Positions 44,350 through 53,572 are shown, counted from the stretch's first letter. The stretch: DNA of 64,000 nucleotides from an uncultured Roseburia sp. (GCA_900542495.1 UQNW01000017.1:12712-76711), one strand, 5' to 3'. Made by a program: numbers and translations. Notes: generated by a model not told the origin, from the letters alone.

Positions 44350-45318
44350 CTACATGTGTGTTCTCGGATCAGATGCATCACCAAGGTTCTGTCCAACGAC
44401 ATATAAAACAATCGTGATAATAGAAGCAACGACTACCGGGCTCCAGAACTCGAACTGCCAGCCAGGGGTAAGCATCGCACTTTCTGACTCGTAAATCAAT
44501 CTACCAAGTGACATATCTGACATACCCATACCGATATATGCTAAGAACACCTCATAAGAAATATAGGAAGGGATCTCTGTTGCTGCCAGTGTAACGATAA
44601 CAGATGTCATAAATGGAAGAATATTCTTCAATGCAATTTTAATTGTGCTTGTTCCAAGACATTTTGATGCAAGATTGTACTCTCTGTCTCGGATGATGAC
44701 TACCTGTGTACGAATAAAGTACGCAATGGAAAGCCAGCCGGTAATGGTCAATGCCAGTACCATGGTCCAGAATCCTGCCTTAAACAACATAACCATAACG
44801 GCAATCAATAAAATATATGGGATATTTGCAAGGATGTTATAAACCTCCTGCATCACGATCTCCACTTTTTTGGAAAATCCCCAGATAGATCCGACAACAA
44901 CACCAACGGAAAGGTTGATTGCTGCACAGATAAATGCAAGGGAAATGGAGATCCTTGATCCAAACCATACGGCATCGAATGTGGACTGTCCGGCTGCACC
45001 GGTACCTAAGATCCAGTGAATGTTCATTCCCAGACGTTCGATCGCTGCAGATGGTGACAAGTGTTTGGTTGTCGCATCCATTAAGTTACCAAACTTATCA
45101 TATTCCACAAATAATGGATAAAGGTAAGTGAATGCGATCAACACACCCAGAATTGCCAAAACAATAATATTAATTTTTTTCTTAAAAAATACACGGAATA
45201 CAGAATGCCAGTAAGAATATCTTGGCGCTGTAATCTTTTCTGATTCCAGATCACTGTGGTCTACCGGAGCGAATAATTCTTCCTCCGGCATACCGAACTT
45301 TTCTAAATCCTGACTCAT
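44350..45318 (-). CDS. oppC: Oligopeptide ABC transporter permease OppC
   Basis: 322 aa, normal length. A cytoplasmic N-terminal segment, six membrane helices and the coupling region with the EAA-type motif (LGTSTIKIALKNILPF) are present. Pairs with OppB in the membrane. Start 6 bp after the oppB stop. Confidence 0.94.
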   Translation of the reverse strand: MSQDLEKFGMPEEELFAPVDHSDLESEKITAPRYSYWHSVFRVFFKKKINIIVLAILGVLIAFTYLYPLFVEYDKFGNLMDATTKHLSPSAAIERLGMNIHWILGTGAAGQSTFDAVWFGSRISISLAFICAAINLSVGVVVGSIWGFSKKVEIVMQEVYNILANIPYILLIAVMVMLFKAGFWTMVLALTITGWLSIAYFIRTQVVIIRDREYNLASKCLGTSTIKIALKNILPFMTSVIVTLAATEIPSYISYEVFLAYIGMGMSDMSLGRLIYESESAMLTPGWQFEFWSPVVVASIITIVLYVVGQNLGDASDPRTHM

Positions 45319-45324
45319 TTCTAA

Positions 45325-46896
45325 TTACCTGTCCTTTGTTGAGAATGAAATTCTAGGATCAACCATTGCCATTAGGACATCACCTAAAATAAGGGATGTG
45401 ACTGTTAAAATCGCATAGAACAGTGTTCCACCGACAATAACACCATTATCATATTTGTTGATAGCCTCTGTTAATAAGTTACCAATACCGGGAACGACAT
45501 ACACACGCTCTGTGATGATCGCTCCTGTCAATGCTCCAAGCACTGCTGCAGGGATTCCCTGAATGATCGGGATCGCTGCGTTCTTCAAAATATGTCTGGT
45601 GAAAATCTCACCCTCTGTCAGACCACCGGATCTTGCGAATTTGACATAGTCCGAATTCATCTGGTCGATCATATAACGTCTTATCCACTTCATCAGATTT
45701 GCTATGGATGGAAGTGCTAACGATACGATTGGCAATATATACATCAGCCTGCTCGGCGATTCCATATCAAAGGTTGTCGGCAGGCCAAAGCTTCCACCGA
45801 TCGCCTTGAACAGGAAAATATACGCAAGTGATGGTACTGCGATAATAAATACAATATAAAGCGTACCGATCTTATCGACCAGTCTGTCCTTCTTTCTCGC
45901 CATAAGGATACCCAGCGGCACACCGATCAGATAAGACATGATAACTGCGATCAGTCCGATCACAAAGGAATAACCCACTTTGGATTTTCCTGTTTTGTAT
46001 GTTGCAACATTGGTGTAGTCATCCTCATAACGGTCTGCATACAATAAGCTGGATTCTCTGGAACCCTGCATATAGGTTGCAGTGTGCAGATTGTCCGCAC
46101 TCTCCTCCACAAGACCGGTTGGATAGGTGACAGTTGATTTTATATAAGATCCCTGATGGCTTGTCATCGTACTGAATACATCCACTCCCTGATTTACCGT
46201 ATAGGATGTTCCAAGATTGATCGTCACAATATTCTGATGAACAAACGGAAACTTGGAATCAAAGTACAGTAAATACTTGTGTGTTGTACCATTGCCAATG
46301 ATCGCCGGTGAGAATTTTTCCCCACCATAGACAGGATCATGTAACGTAAAGGTGAGACCTCTCTCGCCTACGATGTCTTCTACATTATTAATATCATCAA
46401 TTGTTATTAAATTTGCAAAATATTTTCCCATACGGGATGCCAATGGGACATCTTTATACGCAAAAAGCTGTTGCTGACCACCGTCGGCATACTTCTTCTT
46501 GTTCATCATGACGGCGTCTTTGCGGACTACCGTGTATCCCTGAGACTTATAATACTTTGTGAATTTCTTGACATATTCACTGACCTGCTCAGAATCCTGT
46601 GCCTTGGTTCTTCCGAAACCAACCACTGCAGATCGTTCTTCCTCTGTTAATTCTCCACTGCTTACAAGTTCATTCAGCCAGTCAGAGTAGGTGACATAAT
46701 CCAGATAACCATAATCTTCCCATTTAGAGTATTTATAGGCAACTCTTGCATTATTACTTGTATGTGAATATTTTGTATCCCCTGCAAAAACAAGGTTTCG
46801 GTCTAACATTGTGTAGATCATGATCATGACCAGCGCCACAACGATCACGATAGACACTAATCCATGTAATATACGTTTTAATAAATATTTTGTCAT
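45325..46896 (-). CDS. oppB: Oligopeptide ABC transporter permease OppB with large ectodomain
   Basis: 523 aa compared with about 310 for typical OppB. The first helix (about 10-30) is followed by about 270 polar residues before the second helix near 305. The following five helices and the EAA loop (EGEIFTRHILKNAAIPIIQG) are normal. The inserted part must lie outside the cell and could contact the unusual OppA. No good ribosome-binding site is visible upstream. Confidence 0.92.
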   Translation of the reverse strand: MTKYLLKRILHGLVSIVIVVALVMIMIYTMLDRNLVFAGDTKYSHTSNNARVAYKYSKWEDYGYLDYVTYSDWLNELVSSGELTEEERSAVVGFGRTKAQDSEQVSEYVKKFTKYYKSQGYTVVRKDAVMMNKKKYADGGQQQLFAYKDVPLASRMGKYFANLITIDDINNVEDIVGERGLTFTLHDPVYGGEKFSPAIIGNGTTHKYLLYFDSKFPFVHQNIVTINLGTSYTVNQGVDVFSTMTSHQGSYIKSTVTYPTGLVEESADNLHTATYMQGSRESSLLYADRYEDDYTNVATYKTGKSKVGYSFVIGLIAVIMSYLIGVPLGILMARKKDRLVDKIGTLYIVFIIAVPSLAYIFLFKAIGGSFGLPTTFDMESPSRLMYILPIVSLALPSIANLMKWIRRYMIDQMNSDYVKFARSGGLTEGEIFTRHILKNAAIPIIQGIPAAVLGALTGAIITERVYVVPGIGNLLTEAINKYDNGVIVGGTLFYAILTVTSLILGDVLMAMVDPRISFSTKDR

Positions 46897-46922
46897 AATT
46901 GTTCACTCATCAATAGTGCATG

Positions 46923-46943
46923 GGAGCGGGGATTCCCCGCTCC
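46923..46943 (-). other. GC-rich stem between oppA and oppB
   Basis: A perfect 9-bp stem GGAGCGGGG/CCCCGCTCC with a 3-nt loop and no U-tract. It probably stabilises the 3' end of oppA mRNA after processing rather than stopping transcription. Confidence 0.6.
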
Positions 46944-46972
46944 GATGCAGTGTTGTTATTTCGTAGATACGA

Positions 46973-49159
46973 TTAATAAATACCGATAGATTTGATCATA
47001 TATCCGGCATATTCTGGCTGGAATGTATCCAGATATGTTGAAGGATCACCATAGTCAGGACCCCATCCGGATAAGTCACAGAAGTCATAGTTCATTTCGT
47101 AACCATAGTTCATGTAATATCCGCTGTAGTACCAGTCTGTGTTATCTGCCGCTGCAATTAAGTTTACCTGGACAAGTCCCTGTGTAGAAGCTTCAATAGA
47201 CTGCTTCAGAGAGTTTGCTCTGTTTGTAAACACTTCGTTGGAAGAAGCATATACAACATCCATCTGGATTGGGTTGTCAGCATCGATTGTAAGACCATCT
47301 GCTGCTAACTCTTCTACTGCCTGACTCATTTCTTCCCAAGAGTTATCTGCATTGTACCATCCGTCATATCCGTCGGAAGAACCGGCACCCTCGTTAGCTG
47401 TCGGATCCCATACTGTGATCTTAACGCCGTCAGCATCGATCTGATCCTGTACGATCTGTCCATAGTATGTTCCAGCCGGATAAGTTGTTGCTGTTCCGTT
47501 GATATCAACTGTTACTTCTTCCTCTAAGGCAACAAAGTTACCCGGTGTGTAAGAGTTTCTCATAGAAGCATATTTCAGATCATCACCAACCTGCTGTGCA
47601 AGGTAAGTACCACGATCCAAGCCCATAGCAAGTGCTCTACGGAAGTGGACGTTCTGCATAGCCTGTTTTGTTCTTGCTGCATCTTCCTCTGTCTGTGAAG
47701 AAACTGCTTTTGTTGTATCGTTTGCGTTTGCAAACTGATTACGGTTGATATTGAAGAAACCGCTGTATGTTGTTGCATCTGTAAGAGCTACATATGCATA
47801 ATCATCAAAGTTTCCATCCGCTTTTGCTGCTGCAACAGAAGCTGTGTTAAGACCTGTTCCATCTACAGTTCCTGAAATTGCATCGTTGTATGCTTTTGTC
47901 GCATCAGATTGATCATTGTATACCCATGTCAGTGTATGGATATTGATGTGATCTGCATTCCAGTAGGACTCGTTAGCCTGGAATACGATTGTGTTCTTGG
48001 ATGTAAAGTTCTTAACAACATATGGTCCGCAGTATGCGATAGAATCAGAATCCTTACCATATGTGTAATCTGCTGCATCCGGATCATACTCAACGCCAAA
48101 CTTACCACCCATGGATTCATAGAAGGATCTGTTCATTGGAGCAAATACGTTGTAACCGAGCATTGTTGTGAAGTATGTGCAAGGAGCTTCCAGATCATAC
48201 TCTAATGTGTAATCATCAACCGCTTTTACACCAACCTGGCTGAAGTCTGTCACTTCACCGGAGATGTACTGGGATGCGTTTGTGATGATACCCTCAACAA
48301 GATACTCAAGACCGCCCTGTGCATCCATCATGTGCTGCATTCCGGCAACAAAGTCATCTGCTGTCACATCAGCAACTTTTCTGCCCTGGGAATCAACCCA
48401 TGTAGCACCTTTGCGAAGATGGAATGTGTAAGTTAATCCGTCATCAGATACTTCATAGCTCTCTGCTAATGCAGGCTGTAAAGTTCCCTCTCCATCATAC
48501 TCCATTAATCCATCGTATGTGTTCACGATTGCTTCAGCATCTACAGACTGAGAAGTTGCAAGAATATCCCATGTGGTAGGATCCTGTGTATATAACTGAT
48601 AATTATAAGTATCTTTGAGCGTGTAACCCTGCTCCTCTAAGTAAGATTTTGCCCATGCTTCATACTCACCTGTTCCTCTTAACTCAGCCCATTTTGCTCT
48701 CATTGTGCTGACATCAGAAGCTTTGATCAGCTCTGTTGTGACAACTGCATTATGGAATCTGTCCATATCGTTGCCCCACAGTGTATAGTCAAATGTATAA
48801 GGAGCTACACGTGAGATGGAATAGTTACCACCTTTTGACTGTAATGGAAGAACAACTGCTGCCTCCATTAATTTTGCCTCTGCAACTGCCTGGAGAGCAA
48901 ATTTCTCAGAAACGGTCTGTGCTTCATCCGCTTTCTGGTAAGCTGCCCAGAAATCACCGAGTTCTTTGTCATACAGTTCAGCAGATACTTCTTCATAATT
49001 AGCTGGAGCTACTGCTTCTTCGCTGCTGCCTGATTCTGTACCGGCTTCTGTGTCTTCGACAGCATTTGCATCATCTGCGGCATTGTTCTTATTGCCACAT
49101 GCAGTCATGCTGACTGTCATAGCAAGTACAAGCATAAGGCTTACTACTTTTTTCTTCAT
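46973..49159 (-). CDS. oppA: Oligopeptide-binding lipoprotein OppA, apparently circularly permuted
   Basis: 728 aa. Signal peptide with lipobox MTAC (Cys21). Residues 50-185 read like the usual C-terminus of a family 5 binding protein (AEAKLMEAAVVLPLQS, then ISRVAPY and TLWGNDMDRF). Only after about 190 does the normal N-terminal part begin (YDGLMEYDGEGTLQPALAESY). The protein stops just after DYGDPSTYLDTFQPEY, where typical members continue for another 80-100 residues. The parts thus seem complete but in rotated order. Ribosome-binding site: GGAGG. Confidence 0.9.
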   Translation of the reverse strand: MKKKVVSLMLVLAMTVSMTACGNKNNAADDANAVEDTEAGTESGSSEEAVAPANYEEVSAELYDKELGDFWAAYQKADEAQTVSEKFALQAVAEAKLMEAAVVLPLQSKGGNYSISRVAPYTFDYTLWGNDMDRFHNAVVTTELIKASDVSTMRAKWAELRGTGEYEAWAKSYLEEQGYTLKDTYNYQLYTQDPTTWDILATSQSVDAEAIVNTYDGLMEYDGEGTLQPALAESYEVSDDGLTYTFHLRKGATWVDSQGRKVADVTADDFVAGMQHMMDAQGGLEYLVEGIITNASQYISGEVTDFSQVGVKAVDDYTLEYDLEAPCTYFTTMLGYNVFAPMNRSFYESMGGKFGVEYDPDAADYTYGKDSDSIAYCGPYVVKNFTSKNTIVFQANESYWNADHINIHTLTWVYNDQSDATKAYNDAISGTVDGTGLNTASVAAAKADGNFDDYAYVALTDATTYSGFFNINRNQFANANDTTKAVSSQTEEDAARTKQAMQNVHFRRALAMGLDRGTYLAQQVGDDLKYASMRNSYTPGNFVALEEEVTVDINGTATTYPAGTYYGQIVQDQIDADGVKITVWDPTANEGAGSSDGYDGWYNADNSWEEMSQAVEELAADGLTIDADNPIQMDVVYASSNEVFTNRANSLKQSIEASTQGLVQVNLIAAADNTDWYYSGYYMNYGYEMNYDFCDLSGWGPDYGDPSTYLDTFQPEYAGYMIKSIGIY

Positions 49160-49325
49160 AATATTTCCTCCTGTAGAAATAATCTATATAAACGCTTATG
49201 CGCTTATATCGCTGTAAACGTACTGTATATCTTTCACAGGCGGACATTTTCCTCCGGCAAATATCTTTTGCCGCGCTATCAATGCACCGCTTTATCGCAT
49301 TAAATTATTTTCTTACAACCAAAAA

Positions 49326-49358
49326 AAGTGCCTTTAGACTTCTCTGCCTAATGCACTT
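49326..49358 (-). terminator. Terminator-like hairpin inside the oppA leader
   Basis: Minus strand AAGTGC...GCACTT with inner TAG/CTA pairing, followed by TTTTTTT (49319-49327 region). It lies about 40 nt after the predicted oppA start of transcription and 160 nt before the gene, so it would act as an attenuator. Confidence 0.6.
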
Positions 49359-49400
49359 GCCAGATACAACTGTCTTTGGTCTGCGTACAGTACCCTTACT

Positions 49401-49428
49401 ATTATACATACGTCTGCGGATTTGTCAA
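49401..49428 (-). promoter_or_regulatory. oppA promoter
   Basis: Minus strand TTGACA (49423-49428), 16 bp, TATAAT (49401-49406): consensus boxes. The leader to oppA is about 235 nt and has a terminator and a GGCAAA/TTTGCC hairpin. Confidence 0.75.
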
Positions 49429-49477
49429 TAGTTTTTGATCTTCTACATACTTCCTTTTTACCGTTTTTTTACAAAGA

Positions 49478-49516
49478 AATCCCCGAAAATCAAGGTTTCC
49501 TGACTTTCGGGGATTT
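49478..49516 (-). terminator. Terminator after the truncated OppA-like gene
   Basis: AAATCCCCGAAA and its complement form a 12-bp stem, extended by TCA/TGA, with T-rich ends on both strands. Confidence 0.7.
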
Positions 49517-49599
49517 TGTTTTCCTGTAAACAATTTCTGTTATTGTTCACTCTTATGTTGTTCCAGTAACGTTTTTTTATCTTTACCAGTACTTTATTC

Positions 49600-50358
49600 T
49601 TACTGTGCTGATTTTGTTGCATACATGAAGTATTTCATTCCGTATACAGTTGCATAAACACCTGTTACGTTAGATTTCTGCATATAAACATCATTGTAAT
49701 AGTAGATTGGGATAACTGCCCATGTATCCATAAGCATATCCTCTGCCTGATGCATCAGATCAACACGTGCTGCAAAATCAGTTGTTGTACGGATCTGACC
49801 GATCAATTCATCATATGCTGTCCAGTCTGGAGAAGAATAAACCGGAGTTCCTTTACCAAGCTGCATATCGTTGTTACCGGAATCAGATGTGAAGATCTCT
49901 AACATGTTAACCGGGTCGTTGTAATCTGCAAGCCATCCTTCACGGGCGATTGTGAAGTTACCACTCTTACGATCCTCTAAGAATACGTTCCAGTCTTCGG
50001 ATTTGATCTCAAGGTTGATACCAAGTAAAGCTACATCCTGCTGTACAGACTCAGCAACTGCGATATGTCCTGTCTGACCAACGTTCTCAACGATGAACTG
50101 TGTGTCAACAAGTAAGCTGATCGCTTCACGCATTTTTGCAGCCTGCTCTTCTGTCTTACCGTCAAAGATTGGATCATTTACGTTGAATCCGATGTAGTAT
50201 GTTCCAAGGTTATCTAAGATACCGAATTCAGGATTGATTCCGTTTAAGGAAGAAATCTCATCGTTTGGTACAGTATCAATATAATCAAGGTCTCCACTGT
50301 TGTATGCAGCGTAGATTGCTGTATCATCTGCACTTAACATGAAGTGAAGTTCATCCAT
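49600..50358 (-). pseudogene. Truncated oligopeptide-binding protein (C-terminal half)
   Basis: 252 aa of a family 5 binding protein in canonical order: DELHFMLSADDTA (middle region), then DYNDPVNMLEIFTSD and MHQAEDMLMDTWAVIPIYYY at the end. No signal peptide and the whole N-terminal half is missing; upstream in frame there is a TAG stop four codons before the first ATG, and no ribosome-binding site. Most likely a remnant of a second oppA. Useful as a local reference for the normal C-terminal order. Confidence 0.75.
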
Positions 50359-50507
50359 TGTTACGTTCTAACACTTTATCACTCTAATTTGTATACTTGT
50401 ATTATAAATGGATTCTGCATTTGTCAACAAAAATTTGTTTATCTGGAAACAAAACTTTTGAAGGCAGCCTTTTTAGCAGGATTTCCAATTTCAATAGAAA
50501 TACATGC

Positions 50508-50556
50508 AAAAAAGGCAGGGACACCCCAGATTAGGGGCCTTTCCCTGCCTTATCAC
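50508..50556 (-). terminator. Terminator of oligoendopeptidase F gene
   Basis: AAGGCAGGGA/TCCCTGCCTT with an inner CCCC/GGGG stem, followed by TTTTTT on the minus strand. Confidence 0.8.
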
Positions 50557-50603
50557 ACTATTCGGTTCTCACTTATTATCTTTCAGATTTCTCTCTGAAT
50601 CTG

Positions 50604-52283
50604 TTACTTATTAAAAGCCTTTTTTTCGAATTTGTCAACAAGATTTTTGATGCATCCATCTTCAAACGGACTCGTGAGTCCTGCCTCGACAATTACATTT
50701 GTAAAGAAATCTCTTGCAGAAAGATTGCAAAGCTTATCGTAATTATCCCACGCCTTTTTGAAATCCTCGTCCATCATCACTTTAAACTGCATTGCGCACA
50801 CACTTGCCAGACAGTAATCAATATAATAGAACGGACTGCCGAAAATATGCGGCTGTTTCTGCCAGAATCCGCCGTTTCCAAAGAACGGATCATTTTCATA
50901 ATCCATATGCGGACGGTATACCTTTTCAAGATCTGCCCAGACTGCCTTGCGCTCTGCCGGTGTCATTTCCGGTTTTTCATAGACGATATGCTGGAACTCA
51001 TCTACCATGCAGCCGTACGGGACAAATGCAGAGGAATCCTCCAGATGCATTTTCAGGTAATCGTCTTTTCTGTCGCCAAAGAACAATTCCATCCAGTTAT
51101 ACGTGAAATATTCCATAGACATGGAGTGGATCTCAGCTGTCTCCATTGTAATATCGGCAAACTCGCGGATTTCCTCATCTCTCAGAAGATACCCCTGAAA
51201 TGCATGACCGCACTCATGCGTGATCACATCCACATCCCCGCTTGTTCCGTTGAAGTTTGCAAAAATAAACGGCGACTTGAAGTTCGGAATATATGTCATA
51301 TAGCCACCCTGTCGCTTCGTCTTTCTTCCGAGCACATCAAACAGCTCGTTTTCCATCATAAAATCAAAAAATTCTTTTGTCTGTGGAGACAGTTCGCCAT
51401 ACATCTTCTGTCCTGCTGCAAGAATTTCCTCCGGTGTTCCCTTTGGAGCCGGATTTCCATTGGTGAAATACACGTCTGTGTCAATATAGGAAAGTTTATC
51501 CACACCAATGCGCGCTCTGCGCTGTTCGTGAAGCTTGTTGGCAAAAGGCACAAAATACTCTTTGACCTGTTTTCTGAAATTTTCCACCATTTCCTTGTCA
51601 TAGCAGTTACGGTTCATACGGTAATAACCAAGCTCCACATAATTTTCATAGCCAAGCTGTCTTGCCTGCTCGGTCCTGTTTTTTACCATTTTATCGTAAA
51701 TCTCGTCAATCTCATCCGTCACAGACTGGAAATATTCGCTGACTGCCTTCCACGCTTTTCTCCGCACCTCACGATCCGGGCTTGTCTGGAATTTACGCAT
51801 CAGGGAAAGATTATAAACTTCTCCTTCAAATGGGATTTTTGCAGTCGCGATTAGTTTGCTGTAACGGCTGCTCAGTGCATTTTCTTCCTGCATCAGTGGA
51901 ATGATTTTCTCATCAAATGCTTTGTTGGCGATCTCAATATTTTTGAAAGTCACTTTTCCGATCTTACTCTCTAAGTATGCGCGATATGGTGAGTCGTACA
52001 GCACTTTTCCATACTCGTTCTCATACTGGCTGATGATTGGTCCGACCTCATCATAGAAATCGCTTTCCTTCTCGTAAAATTCATCTGTCGTATCAATATC
52101 GTGGCGGATCATGGCTAATTCCATGCTCGTCTGGATATCTGCAGTGAACTTATAATATTCCCGGTGGATTTCAAACTGCTCCTCGCCGCTTTTCGCATTC
52201 TTCGTGCGCTCGATAATGCTCTTGTATTCTTTTTCTACTTCTTCCATTTTAATGCGCTTATATGGCATTTCTGAAAATTTCAT
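50604..52283 (-). CDS. pepF: Oligoendopeptidase F (M3 family)
   Basis: 559 aa zinc metallopeptidase. The HECGHAFQGY motif carries HEXXH (near residue 355), with the downstream Glu in METAEIHSMSMEYF. Cleaves short peptides in the cytoplasm; its place just upstream of the opp operon fits use of imported peptides. Own terminator, so it is probably a separate transcript. Confidence 0.95.
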   Translation of the reverse strand: MKFSEMPYKRIKMEEVEKEYKSIIERTKNAKSGEEQFEIHREYYKFTADIQTSMELAMIRHDIDTTDEFYEKESDFYDEVGPIISQYENEYGKVLYDSPYRAYLESKIGKVTFKNIEIANKAFDEKIIPLMQEENALSSRYSKLIATAKIPFEGEVYNLSLMRKFQTSPDREVRRKAWKAVSEYFQSVTDEIDEIYDKMVKNRTEQARQLGYENYVELGYYRMNRNCYDKEMVENFRKQVKEYFVPFANKLHEQRRARIGVDKLSYIDTDVYFTNGNPAPKGTPEEILAAGQKMYGELSPQTKEFFDFMMENELFDVLGRKTKRQGGYMTYIPNFKSPFIFANFNGTSGDVDVITHECGHAFQGYLLRDEEIREFADITMETAEIHSMSMEYFTYNWMELFFGDRKDDYLKMHLEDSSAFVPYGCMVDEFQHIVYEKPEMTPAERKAVWADLEKVYRPHMDYENDPFFGNGGFWQKQPHIFGSPFYYIDYCLASVCAMQFKVMMDEDFKKAWDNYDKLCNLSARDFFTNVIVEAGLTSPFEDGCIKNLVDKFEKKAFNK

Positions 52284-52418
52284 AATGAATGTTCTCCTTG
52301 TGCTTGTTGCTTATGTGTCTGTGTTTTATTATATATACGATATTGGTATTTTACTATCTTTTTTTTGAAAATATATTATAATGAATTATGAAAAATATAA
52401 TAGAAATCGGAGTTTCGT

Positions 52419-52706
52419 ATGATCACAACAGAAGATATTTTAAATATGAATTTTTATAAAAAAGAAAAGTTTACCGGAAGTTATAAAGGGATGCGCTATC
52501 TTGTAAAAAAAGAAAAAGGTGACGCAGAAAATGATATTTTCCGCGCCACCGTCTGGCCTGGTCCTTATAATTTTGCAACCACTCCTGACGACCAGAAGCT
52601 TTCCGCAGCTTTTCCATTCACCGAAGAAGGAAAGCAACAGGCAGTCGACTGGATGAATAAACAGTGGAGTTCAAGAAAAGAGTGGGGTGTTATCATGCAC
52701 TCATAA
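52419..52706 (+). CDS. Small conserved hypothetical protein
   Basis: 95 aa. Start has CGGAG 6 nt upstream. No signal peptide or membrane segment; aromatic and charged, with WPGPYNFATT near the middle and a C-terminal Trp-rich end. I recognise the style from other Lachnospiraceae hypotheticals but no function. Divergent from pepF and convergent with the tRNA cluster. Confidence 0.75.
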   Translation: MITTEDILNMNFYKKEKFTGSYKGMRYLVKKEKGDAENDIFRATVWPGPYNFATTPDDQKLSAAFPFTEEGKQQAVDWMNKQWSSRKEWGVIMHS

Positions 52707-52707
52707 A

Positions 52708-52788
52708 TGCGGGTGACAGGACTTGAACCTGCACGTCGGGGACACTAGAACCTAAATCTAGCGCGTCTGCCAATTCCGCCACACCCGC
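52708..52788 (-). tRNA. tRNA-Leu (anticodon TAG)
   Basis: Acceptor GCGGGTG/CACCCGC, anticodon loop TTTAGGT between CTAGA and TCTAG, a long variable arm typical of Leu, and a T-loop GGTTCAAGTCC. CCA is not encoded. Last of seven tRNAs. Confidence 0.93.
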
Positions 52789-52863
52789 AAAACTGCTTTC
52801 CAAGTATAACTTATTTATCTATAAATTGCAACTGTTTTGTTGATTTTAATGATAAGGTAAAAA

Positions 52864-52882
52864 ATCAGACATCGAGGATTCG
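52864..52882 (-). pseudogene. tRNA 3'-end remnant
   Basis: CAGACATCGAGGATTCG matches the 3' end of the neighbouring tRNA-Lys (GAGACATCGGGGATTCG) at 15 of 17 positions, with no tRNA body attached. It could be a decayed tRNA or an old attachment site. Confidence 0.45.
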
Positions 52883-52904
52883 GTCTCCGCTTCTGCTCCG
52901 GTCG

Positions 52905-52964
52905 TTGCTAAACAGGCGCCACTGGCGCCTAGCACCCCGAACAACTACGTTGTCCGGGGTGCTA
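52905..52964. repeat. Paired GC-rich hairpins between tRNA-Leu and tRNA-Lys
   Basis: AGGCGCC-ACT-GGCGCCT (52914-52930) and CTAGCACCCCG/CGGGGTGCTAG (52929-52939, 52954-52964) with ACAAC/GTTGT inside. The composition differs from the flanks. Probably a copy of a dispersed repeat; function unknown. Confidence 0.5.
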
Positions 52965-52980
52965 GTCTCTCGCTGTTCCT

Positions 52981-53028
52981 AAGAATAAGAAAAACGCCGT
53001 TCATACGAACGACGTTTTTCTTATTCTA
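52981..53028 (-). terminator. Hairpin following tRNA-Lys
   Basis: AGAATAAGAAAAACG-CCGTTC and its complement around ATAC form a 21-bp stem with one mismatch. Located 2-5 bp after the mature tRNA-Lys end. It may act as a partial terminator or processing site before tRNA-Leu. Confidence 0.55.
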
Positions 53029-53029
53029 A

Positions 53030-53102
53030 TGAGACATCGGGGATTCGAACCCCGGACAACTTGATTAAAAGTCAAGTGCTCTACCAACTGAGCTAATATC
53101 CC
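53030..53102 (-). tRNA. tRNA-Lys (anticodon TTT)
   Basis: GGGATAT...ATGTCTC acceptor with G-U pairs, anticodon loop CTTTTAA between CTTGA and TCAAG, T-loop GGTTCGAATCC. Confidence 0.95.
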
Positions 53103-53110
53103 ATATTAAG

Positions 53111-53182
53111 CTGGGCTAGCAGGATTCGAACCTGCGAATGCTGGAATCAAAATCCAGTGCCTTACCGCTTGGCGATAGCCCA
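53111..53182 (-). tRNA. tRNA-Gln (anticodon TTG)
   Basis: Acceptor TGGGCTA/TAGCCCA, anticodon loop TTTTGAT, T-loop GGTTCGAATCC. Confidence 0.95.
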
Positions 53183-53244
53183 ACAAAGAAATTTGCTGCA
53201 CCTATCGCAACATTTTCACAATAAAACCTATGCTTTATTGTAAG

Positions 53245-53319
53245 GGTGGATACAGGGATTCGAACCCTGGGCCTCCAGAGCCACAATCTGGCGCGCTAAC
53301 CAACTGCGCTATACCCACC
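53245..53319 (-). tRNA. tRNA-His (anticodon GTG)
   Basis: Starts GGTGGGTA with the extra G typical of His; anticodon loop ATTGTGG between CCAG and CTGG. Confidence 0.95.
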
Positions 53320-53389
53320 ATAAAAGACTGCAAGCAACTCTGTTGCCGATGCCTAAATCCTTGTGTCTTCTTAATTCCTAAAAAGGAAA

Positions 53390-53463
<74 letters not shown>

Positions 53464-53496
53464 ATTTGCTCACATTTACCAAATTGGCAAATGGAA

Positions 53497-53567
53497 AGCG
53501 GGTGATGGGAATCGAACCCACGTATCCAGCTTGGAAGGCTGGTGTTCTACCATTGAACTACACCCGC
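53497..53567 (-). tRNA. tRNA-Gly (anticodon TCC)
   Basis: GCGGGTG/CACCCGC acceptor, anticodon loop CTTCCAA between CCAGC and GCTGG. Confidence 0.95.
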
Positions 53568-53572
53568 ATAAG

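Noticed and set aside
49160..49400. T-box or known riboswitch in the oppA leader
   Set aside because: No T-box antiterminator bulge sequence, specifier arrangement or other riboswitch core that I know could be recognised, although a terminator-like hairpin is present.
50847..51854. 335-codon plus-strand ORF opposite pepF
   Set aside because: It is antisense to the clearly functional oligoendopeptidase gene, without ribosome-binding site or recognisable motifs. Long antisense frames are common opposite biased codons.
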